Positions 1 through 6,500 of a stretch of 6,616 nucleotides of DNA are shown one piece after another (within the stretch, counting starts at the first letter, position 1; the number at the start of each line of letters is the position of its first letter). This DNA is from Flammeovirgaceae bacterium (lineage in GTDB: Bacteria; Bacteroidota; Bacteroidia; Cytophagales; Cyclobacteriaceae), in NCBI GenBank assembly GCA_022616575.1, contig JAKEEN010000173.1, positions 1 through 6,616 on the forward strand, in the 5' to 3' direction. Made by a program: the position numbers and the translations under genes. Below the pieces are notes generated by a model. The model did not search any database. It worked only from the letters and a program-made list of their open reading frames with translations, and had not been told where the DNA came from.

Positions 1-698
1 ATGACTTTTCGTTCATCGTCCCTCCACGTTTTGATGGGAGCTGGCTCAACAACATTCAGTCTGTCTTGCCTTGATAAAATTCCAACCAGGGCGCTGTTAA
101 TACTTTTGTTCATGCTCCAACCCTGGTGTTTCGAATTTTTCGAAAAGCCAGGCGCGTATTTTTCAGCCACAAGTTGGCCTTCATAAAGAACAAGTACAGC
201 CCGAACTCTGCGATTTTTTTGGTCAAGCATAGTTGAATCGAGAATCAAATTGAGTTTGGCCATATCGATCCCTTCAGGGACGACACCGGGAAGGGAGTCC
301 CCCATGGGCCATGAGATTGTATCAGGATTTAGGGAGGGTTTTGGTGGCACCGAAATTTTTTGACTCCTGACAAAATCCTCCGTTGTTCCGGCAATCAACG
401 TGCAGCCAAGTCCTTTTCGGAAAATGGCTTTTCTTTTGGCGAGACCAAAAACACTTCCGGTGACTGACGAATCAGTTAAGTTGATTGAAAAACTACCAAG
501 TTTTAGTATAGAAGGGGAGGCTAATTCATTTTTAATTACATCCTCGGGATTTCTTCCTTCTATTAAGGCACAAGAGCACAGAGCTTTTGCCCCAAAGCCG
601 CTGATAATGGGGAAGGCCCGCCAGGCGTAATAAATTCCATAAGAAAGAATAAGAATGAGGATGACAATTCCGGTTCTAAAGATGATCTTGAACAACAC
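1..698 (-). CDS. Membrane-anchored beta-lactamase-family (class C / NylB-like) serine hydrolase, 3' part missing
   Basis: The minus strand is open from about 698 to the window edge (232 codons), and the rest of the gene lies outside. The first residues (FKIIFRTG, then a hydrophobic run to about residue 25) form one membrane anchor or uncleaved signal, so the enzyme domain should face the periplasm. A region of about 100 residues follows with two early cysteines (C41, C43). The catalytic domain then begins with LVLYEGQLVAEKYAPGF and GWSMNKSINSALVGIL. S195-M-N-K198 is the SxxK motif that supplies the nucleophile and general base in this family (PF00144). The later YxN and KTG-like motifs would be off the window. 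The substrate cannot be told: relatives include esterases, peptidases and amide hydrolases, and few are true beta-lactamases. The start is uncertain. The frame has no ATG before about residue 117 and an in-frame TAG lies just upstream, so GTG at 698-696 or TTG at 695-693 is likely. It is divergent from the DUF2400 gene. Confidence 0.85.
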   Translation of the reverse strand, partial: MLFKIIFRTGIVILILILSYGIYYAWRAFPIISGFGAKALCSCALIEGRNPEDVIKNELASPSILKLGSFSINLTDSSVTGSVFGLAKRKAIFRKGLGCTLIAGTTEDFVRSQKISVPPKPSLNPDTISWPMGDSLPGVVPEGIDMAKLNLILDSTMLDQKNRRVRAVLVLYEGQLVAEKYAPGFSKNSKHQGWSMNKSINSALVGILSRQDRLNVVEPAPIKTWRDDERKV

Positions 699-710
699 AG
701 GAATGTAATT

Positions 711-1493
711 TTGAGGGTGAAAAATCTATTACAAGTAAAGGAATTTTTAGATCAAAAAGCAGGTGAATTTAACCGGCCCGGATTTATCAAGAATGATCCG
801 ATTTCGATTCCTCACAGATTTAAGAAAAAGCAAGACATTGAGATTGCCGGGATCTTCGCGGCTGTGCTGGCCTGGGGACAGCGGGTTACCATCATAAATA
901 AATGCAATGACCTTTTAGAGCGGATGGAAAATGACCCGCATCATTTTGTATTGGATCATTCTTCTAAAGATTTGGAGTCGTTGCTGACCTTTAAACACCG
1001 CACATTTAATGCTACCGATGCTCTTTATTTTATAGAGTTCCTGAAAAGCTATTATCAAAAATATGATACACTTGAAAGCGCTTTTCAAGTAGACACTGCC
1101 GATGTGACTATTGAACAAGGCCTTATACGTTTTCACAACTTATTTTTCTCTTTAGAGGATGCACCTGCCCGAACCCGAAAACATATTTCAACTCCTGAGC
1201 GCAAGTCAGCCTGCAAGCGATTAGCCATGTACTTGCGTTGGATGGTAAGAAAAGACAGCCACGGAGTAGATTTTGGAATTTGGAAAAACATCAAGCCCGC
1301 TCAGTTGGTTTGCCCGTGCGATGTGCATGTAGAACGTGTTGCCAGAAAACTCAAACTTATCAAACGAAAACAAGTGGACTGGCAAACAGCTCTTGAATTA
1401 ACGAACAATTTAAGAAAGCTTGATCCTGTTGATCCGGTCAAATATGACTTTGCTTTGTTTGGGTTAGGGATTGAGAGGAGCTACGAGCTTTGA
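711..1493 (+). CDS. DUF2400 / TIGR02757 family protein, HhH-GPD glycosylase-like
   Basis: This complete protein of about 260 residues matches the pattern I know for the TIGR02757 (DUF2400) family, which has no established function. Recognisable conserved blocks are FIKNDPISIPHRF and KKQDIEIAGIFAAVLAWGQR near the N-terminus, FKHRTFNATD in the middle, and LRWMVRKDS, PCDVHVERVARKL and DPVDPVKYDFALFGLG in the C-terminal half. The PCDVHVERVARKL block resembles the segment around the catalytic aspartate of endonuclease III-type HhH-GPD glycosylases (VDTHxxRV). That makes D204 the equivalent residue, with K181 upstream as a possible lysine partner; this is inference. The start is non-ATG. TTG at 711 has AGGA at 699-702 with an 8-base gap. 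GTG at 717 would give MKNLLQVKEFL, closer to the usual family N-terminus. The last residues (SYEL) and the TGA stop are encoded inside the GAGCT repeat. The gene converges on the membrane protein gene and lies 12 bp from the divergent hydrolase. Confidence 0.88.
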   Translation: MRVKNLLQVKEFLDQKAGEFNRPGFIKNDPISIPHRFKKKQDIEIAGIFAAVLAWGQRVTIINKCNDLLERMENDPHHFVLDHSSKDLESLLTFKHRTFNATDALYFIEFLKSYYQKYDTLESAFQVDTADVTIEQGLIRFHNLFFSLEDAPARTRKHISTPERKSACKRLAMYLRWMVRKDSHGVDFGIWKNIKPAQLVCPCDVHVERVARKLKLIKRKQVDWQTALELTNNLRKLDPVDPVKYDFALFGLGIERSYEL

Positions 1494-1532
1494 GCTGCGA
1501 GTTTATGCTCCGTAAGCTCGCAGCTCGAAGCT
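1478..1532 (+). repeat. GAGCTnn heptamer repeat forming a 21-bp hairpin between convergent genes; REP-like, possible terminator
   Basis: Bases 1478-1501 read GAGCTAC, GAGCTTT, GAGCTGC, GAG, a tandem repeat of period 7. Bases 1513-1532 carry the same unit in reverse complement. Bases 1486-1506 pair with 1512-1532 over 21 positions around the 5-base loop GCTCC. The three non-Watson-Crick positions (1491/1527, 1502/1516, 1506/1512) are all U-G in the plus-strand RNA but A-C in the minus-strand RNA, so the plus transcript folds better. No T-tract follows on either side, so it is not a canonical intrinsic terminator. It could still end or stabilise the mRNA 3' ends. The stop codon of the plus gene (1491-1493) is within the left arm and the stop of the minus gene (1533-1531) starts at the edge of the right arm. 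A dispersed palindromic repeat is the likely origin; copy number cannot be seen here. Confidence 0.7.
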
Positions 1533-2100
1533 ATTTCAACTGCAACTCCTCCGGATTAAATGTAAAACTAATAATCAGCGTAAGCGCCAACACAATAGCT
1601 ACAATGCTATGCAAGAGTAGATTGCGAGAAGGAAAGATCAACAATAAGAAAAAAAGAACGAACACAGCAAACTGTACAATCTGTTCATAGATGGGTATTC
1701 CGCTTAGGAAGTAATTCTGTAATAAGCTTATCAAACTGAGTGTTAAAACCAGGGCAAAAAACTTCCGGCAGTTTTCGAAGTAGTATTCCTTCAAATCAAT
1801 TTTGTCTTCCGGCCACTGATGTGGATAAAATAAGTTGGCCAGAATAAAAAGAATGATCGGGTAAGAGATCACGAACAAGAATAGGAGTAATGACCACGAC
1901 TCACGGTCACGCAATGAATAAGTTTCCCACCATTCCTGAAGGTGAAGAATGAAAACCAGCAGGATCCAGATGAGATAAGGAATGAACAATACCACTTTAG
2001 ACCAGCGCCTGATCAGCTCGGCAAAACCAGTTAACAGAATGGTAATACCAAGACCAAGTATGATCGAGATAAGTACACTTATGTATTCAAAAGGCGACAT
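1531..2100 (-). CDS. Small integral membrane protein of unknown function (189 residues, about six helices)
   Basis: I do not recognise a characterised family. The protein has no export signal other than its first helix and is mostly membrane: likely helices lie at about residues 7-29, 36-54, 69-91, 113-132, 139-156 and 160-181. A short polar loop (WWETYSLRDRES) follows the second helix, and a longer charged loop (about 92-111, with WPEDKIDLKEYYFENCRK) follows the third. There are no catalytic-looking motifs, and the only cysteine is C111. The opening MSPFEYISVLISIILGLGI resembles small conserved hypothetical membrane proteins I have seen in Bacteroidota. The ATG at 2100-2098 is the natural start and has no clear Shine-Dalgarno site. 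Its TAG stop overlaps the repeat hairpin shared with the convergent DUF2400 gene. It is divergent from the ACIII operon, and nothing in the sequence ties it to that complex. Real gene: likely, given the coherent helix pattern over the full length. Confidence 0.75.
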   Translation of the reverse strand: MSPFEYISVLISIILGLGITILLTGFAELIRRWSKVVLFIPYLIWILLVFILHLQEWWETYSLRDRESWSLLLFLFVISYPIILFILANLFYPHQWPEDKIDLKEYYFENCRKFFALVLTLSLISLLQNYFLSGIPIYEQIVQFAVFVLFFLLLIFPSRNLLLHSIVAIVLALTLIISFTFNPEELQLK

Positions 2101-2209
2101 TTTTTAAGTTATTTATACTTATTCTAAATTATTTAGTATTACCTTCATCATCCGTTTTCCTTGCTTACTTTCGTGAGAATTTTTTGAAGTACTACGTGCG
2201 GACTGTCAT

Positions 2210-2217
2210 CAAAAATA
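2210..2217 (-). promoter_or_regulatory. Possible -7 element for the minus-strand membrane protein gene
   Basis: The minus strand reads TATTTTTG here, matching the Bacteroidota -7 consensus TAnnTTTG. No TTTG or TTG lies at the expected upstream distance, and the start codon is about 110 bases away. In such an AT-rich gap a chance match is quite possible. Confidence 0.2.
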
Positions 2218-2220
2218 ATA

Positions 2221-2251
2221 TTTGAAAAAATGACATCCGATAGTAGATTTG
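2221..2251 (+). promoter_or_regulatory. Bacteroidota-type promoter for the ACIII operon (actA)
   Basis: TTTG at 2221-2224 and TAGATTTG at 2244-2251 match the Bacteroidota primary-sigma consensus (TTTG at -33, TAnnTTTG at -7). The 19-base spacing is within the known range. Transcription would start at about 2256-2259, leaving a leader of about 25-28 bases before ATG 2284. The leader has no Shine-Dalgarno site, which is usual for this phylum. The element lies inside the 5' extension of the longer actA reading frame and so argues against the upstream ATG at 2230. Confidence 0.6.
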
Positions 2252-2283
2252 TGACACCTGTGAATACAGTTACTAAACCTAAC

Positions 2284-3543
2284 ATGACAAAACATTCTAC
2301 CCAGGCCGCTCTTCGTTTTCTCTCGCTTGTTTTTTTAGTATCCATTTCAACCCTTTCATTCGCCCAAGATATTCCAACGGACGCTGCGGCCATCAGCGCA
2401 GGTGAAGCACTCTTCAAAGCGAATTGCAAAACATGCCATAAGGTACATGAGAAATTGGTAGGACCCGCATTAGCCAATGTGTATGACCGTGTTCCATCGA
2501 TAGACTGGATCAAATCATTTGTAAAGAACTCTTCGGCAGTGATTGCCGGTGGCGATGAGTACGCCAATAAATTATATGCGGAGTACAATAAAACTCAGAT
2601 GACTGCTTTCACAGGCTTAAAGGATGACCAGATCATGAGCATTCTTGCGTATGTGAAAGCTGAGTCTGATAAAGGGCCAGAAGTTGTTGCTGTTCCAGCA
2701 GCCGGAACCACCGGAGGTCAGGCAGAAGGAGGGCTTCCTTCAAAATATCTGAATGTTATCTTAATAGGAATGGTCACCATTCTTGTCTTATTAGTGGTCA
2801 TCCTCGGATTCTTATTATCAGCACTTAAGCGTTTCCTCGATCAGCGTCAACTATCTGACGAAGAAAAGGAAGTTGTTCATTCCCCGATTTCGATCGCATC
2901 CATAACCAAAAGTTCTGGCTTTATTTTCCTCGTAGCATTTATTGTGGCTACACTTGGTTTCAAAGCCGTAATTAATGGATTGTTGTCGATTGGTGTGCAG
3001 CAAGGTTACGCCCCGAAGCAGCCCATTGCGTTCTCGCACAAACTTCATGCAGGCGACTACGAAATTGATTGTAAGTACTGCCATACAGGCGCGCTTCGAA
3101 ATAAAAACGCAACAATCCCTTCTGTTAATATCTGTATGAATTGCCATCGCGCAGTAAAAACAGAATCACCTCAAATCCAGAAAATTTGGGCAGCCGCAGA
3201 CTGGAATGCAGAGACATTATCATTCGGCCCCAATGCAAAACCTATCGAATGGGTACGTATCCACAACCTTCCTGATCTTGCCTACTTCAACCATGCACAA
3301 CACGTCAATGTAGGCGGCATAGAATGTCAGACCTGCCATGGCCCTGTTGAAGAAATGGAGGTTGTCCGCCAACATTCTTTATTAACCATGGGCTGGTGCA
3401 TTGATTGTCACCGCAAAACAGATGTAAACTCCAAAGGCAATGCCTACTACGACAAACTGGTAGAACTCCATAATAAGTCCAGCAAGGAAGCCATGAAAGT
3501 GGAAGACATTGGTGGATTGGAATGTGCCAAGTGTCATTATTGA
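2284..3543 (+). CDS. actA: Alternative complex III cytochrome c subunit ActA (six haem sites)
   Basis: ActA is the multihaem cytochrome of ACIII, the menaquinol oxidase that replaces the bc1 complex in many Bacteroidota. It takes electrons from the iron-sulfur subunit and passes them to a cytochrome c or oxidase on the periplasmic side. The 419-residue product opens with a signal peptide (about 1-27, ending SFA). A monohaem domain follows with C48-K-T-C51-H52, and MTAF at about residue 102 offers a likely Met ligand. Next come a Gly/Ala-rich linker, a membrane helix (about 155-182), a short cytoplasmic loop and a second helix (about 211-236). The C-terminal domain has five CXXCH sites, starting at C263, C284, C348, C372 and C414, plus FSHKLHA and FNHAQH histidines suited to bis-His ligation. 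Two helices place both haem domains outside. ATG 2284 is preferred over ATG 2230 because it puts the signal peptide at the N-terminus and lies downstream of the predicted promoter. actB follows after 41 bp. Confidence 0.93.
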   Translation: MTKHSTQAALRFLSLVFLVSISTLSFAQDIPTDAAAISAGEALFKANCKTCHKVHEKLVGPALANVYDRVPSIDWIKSFVKNSSAVIAGGDEYANKLYAEYNKTQMTAFTGLKDDQIMSILAYVKAESDKGPEVVAVPAAGTTGGQAEGGLPSKYLNVILIGMVTILVLLVVILGFLLSALKRFLDQRQLSDEEKEVVHSPISIASITKSSGFIFLVAFIVATLGFKAVINGLLSIGVQQGYAPKQPIAFSHKLHAGDYEIDCKYCHTGALRNKNATIPSVNICMNCHRAVKTESPQIQKIWAAADWNAETLSFGPNAKPIEWVRIHNLPDLAYFNHAQHVNVGGIECQTCHGPVEEMEVVRQHSLLTMGWCIDCHRKTDVNSKGNAYYDKLVELHNKSSKEAMKVEDIGGLECAKCHY

Positions 3544-3560
3544 TTTGAATTATTTGCTTA

Positions 3561-3578
3561 AACGCATCGCGATACGTT
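3561..3578. other. 18-bp near-palindrome in the actA-actB gap
   Basis: The sequence AACGCATCGCGATACGTT reads as its own reverse complement except for one symmetric pair (positions 5 and 14). It includes a perfect 8-bp core, ATCGCGAT. It lies 17 bases after the actA stop and ends 6 bases before the actB ATG. As RNA it would make only a weak, interrupted hairpin, so a protein-binding site, a translation-modulating fold or chance are all possible. Confidence 0.3.
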
Positions 3579-3584
3579 CTTAAT

Positions 3585-6500
3585 ATGAAGAAAGAATCAA
3601 CGAAGGTTTATTGGAAGGGACTTGAGCAACTTGCTAACTCTCCTGAGTTCGTGAAGCATGCCAACAATGAATTTGCAGCTCCGCGTCCTGAAGAAAATAT
3701 AGATCATTCCCGCAGGGACTTTTTAAAGATGATGGGCTTTGGTATGTCTGCCGTAACCCTGGCAGCCTGTGAAGCACCGATTCGAAAAGCGATTCCATAT
3801 ATAAATAAGCCGTTAGACACAGAACCAACAATTGCGAACTACTATGCATCTACGTATATAAACGGAGGTGACTATTGCAGCATCGTTGTCAAGACACGTG
3901 AAGGCCGGCCTATTAAAGTAGATGGAAATACACTTTCAAATGTTACAAAAGGCGGTACAAGTGCTCAGGTTGAAGCATCGGTTCTTTCTTTATATGATAA
4001 TGCACGATTGAGAGGACCAAAATTAGGTTCATCATCCGCAACCTGGGAAGATGTAGACGATACCGTAATCGCAAAACTTCAGGAGATCAATGGCAAGGGC
4101 GGACAAATCAGAATTGTTTCCCATTCTATTATTAGTCCGAGTACAAAAGCAGCGTTAGAAAAGTTCAAGGCCGCTTATCCAACTACGCAAGTAGTTCAAT
4201 ATGATGCTGTTTCAGCATTCGGTATGCTAAAAGCAAACGAAGAAAGTTTTGGCTCAGCCATGATTCCTTCGTATGATTTCAGCAAAGCAAATGTTATTGT
4301 CAGTATTGCAGCAGATTTCCTGGGCACCTGGGTGGCACCGATTGAAATCACAAAACAGTATGGACAAACCCGCGAAGTGAGTGAGAAGAAATTGGAAATG
4401 TCACGTCACTATCAGTTCGAGTCAAATCTTTCATTAGCCGGTGCTAATGCTGACTATAGAACTCAAATTAAACCATCCGAAGAAGGGGCAGTTACTGTTC
4501 AGCTATATAACTACATAGCGGCCAAAGCAGGAAGACCAAGTGTTTCAGGAGGCGTTGAAAAACAATATCTTCAAAAAGCTGCTGAGGAACTTTGGGCCAA
4601 CCGGGGTAAGTCAGTTGTTGTAGCTGGCTCAAATGATAAAGCAGTTCAGTTGATTGTCAATGCCATCAACGATATGTTGGGCAATTATGGATCAACCATT
4701 CTTCCGCACCTCCCTGTTTACTATCGTCAGGGCGATGATGCAGCTATGGCAGCATTAATTGCTGACGCAGAGGGTGGAAAAATTGATGGATTGATATTCT
4801 ACAACTGTAACCCGGTGTATGATCATCCGATGGGTGAGAAGCTGGGTGCTGCGTTAAAAAATATTTCACTTTCAGTTTCTACTTCTTACAAAGAAGATGA
4901 AACAGGAACTTTAGCCGGTGTAAAAGCTCCAGATCATCATTACCTGGAAGCATGGAATGATGCAGAGCCAAAGAAAAATCATTTTAGCCTGGCGCAACCT
5001 GCTATCACACCAATCTTTAAAACACGTGCAGCCCAAGATACCTTTATCGTATGGGCCGGAGAGCCCGATGCCAACTATTTTGAATTTGTTAAAAAGAATT
5101 GGATTGCTCGTTTTTACACAGGCCAGACTTTAGATACCCAATCCTTCTGGGATAAGTCTTTGTTTGATGGTGTACTTGAATTACCTGTGGAGGCAACATC
5201 GGTTACTTTCGCGGGTGATGTAAATGGAGCAGCTAATGCGATTGCCACAAACTATGCTTCGAAAGGCACAGGCACAGAGTTAGTGATTCATGAAAGCTTA
5301 ACCGTGGGGGATGGGTCACAAGCTAACAACCCACTGTTGCAAGAGCTGCCTGATCCGATTTCAAAAGCAGTTTGGGATCATTATGTAAGTGTTTCTCCTA
5401 AAACTGCTAAAGCGGCCGGCATTAGCTTCAGCGAAAGCATGACAAGAAAGGCCACGATTACTGCCAATGGAAAAACAGTAACCTTGCCGGTACTTGTTCA
5501 GCCCGGCCAGCCCGAAAATACAATTTCAATCGCGTTAGGATACGGTCGTACAAAAGCCGGAAAAGTTGCCGATAATTTAGGGATCAATGCGTTTGCATTA
5601 GTTAGCATGGTGAATGGCTCTCTGAGCTACAATGTATCGGATGTAAAATTCGAAATCACGGATGAAGAATATCAAATCGCGCAGACACAAACACATGAAA
5701 CCTACATGGGGCGTCAGACTGTTGTGCGCGAATATTCTTTAGAGGAGTTTGCCAAAGATCCGGAGGCCGTACAAAATCAGTTTGATCCCAAAGTGGCTAC
5801 ATGGAAAGATCCTGATCACAAAGTAGATCCGGGAGAGCTTTCTTTGTGGAAAGGCCACGAATATAAAAATCACCACTGGGGTATGGCCATCGACCTGAAT
5901 ACATGTAATGGTTGTGGTGCCTGTGTGGTAGCATGCAATGTTGAGAACAATGTATCCTTAGTAGGTCGCCAGGAAGTAATCAACAGACGCGAGATGCATT
6001 GGTTGCGAATAGACCGTTATTACTCGAGTGATGCGAATGTAGAAGATTGGAAAGGAATGGAAATTGCTTCAGAAAATCCTGAAGTTGTATTCCAACCAAT
6101 GTTGTGTCAGCATTGTAACAATGCACCATGTGAAACGGTGTGCCCGGTAGCTGCCACTACGCACAGCTCAGAGGGTCTCAACCAAATGACTTACAACCGT
6201 TGTATCGGTACACGTTACTGTGCCAACAACTGTCCTTATAAAGTAAGACGATTCAATTGGTTTAAGTATCATGATAATAAGCAGTTTGCTGATGCGAACC
6301 CTGCCATGAATACTGACCTTGGAAAAATGGTGTTGAACCCGGATGTAACGGTTCGATCAAGAGGTGTCATGGAAAAATGTTCATTCTGTGTGCAACGCAT
6401 TCAGTCAGGAAAATTAACAGCCAAGAAAGAAAGAAGGCCATTGAAAGATGGTGAGGTAGTAACTGCTTGTGCGGCTGCTTGTTCAACTGGGGCTATTGTA

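Noticed and set aside
1..186. Plus-strand open frame of 61 codons at the left edge
   Set aside because: It is antisense to the serine hydrolase, whose SxxK block is encoded here on the minus strand; no family-like sequence in the plus frame.
400..630. Plus-strand open frame of 76 codons
   Set aside because: It is antisense to the N-terminal part of the serine hydrolase, shows no domain or signal, and is best explained as a shadow frame.
1490..1690. Plus-strand open frame starting in the repeat hairpin
   Set aside because: It runs antisense to the C-terminal helices of the membrane protein, and its start region is the GAGCT repeat; no coherent protein features.
2258..2269. Short inverted repeat CTGT-gaat-ACAG in the actA leader
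   Set aside because: Arms of only 4 bp with no extension; expected by chance in a gap of this size.
2148..2588. Minus-strand open frame of 146 codons
   Set aside because: It lies across the actA promoter and antisense to the first haem domain of actA; the sense frame has clear signal peptide and CXXCH evidence.
2851..3147. Minus-strand open frame of 98 codons with several cysteines
   Set aside because: It is antisense to the second helix and first haem sites of the actA pentahaem domain; its cysteines show no metal-binding pattern.
3544..3560. Possible second promoter (ATTATTTG) between actA and actB
   Set aside because: It misses the essential TA of the TAnnTTTG consensus and has no upstream TTTG at proper spacing; co-transcription with actA is simpler.
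3634..3849. Minus-strand open frame of 71 codons
   Set aside because: It is antisense to the Tat leader region of actB, which has clear family sequence.
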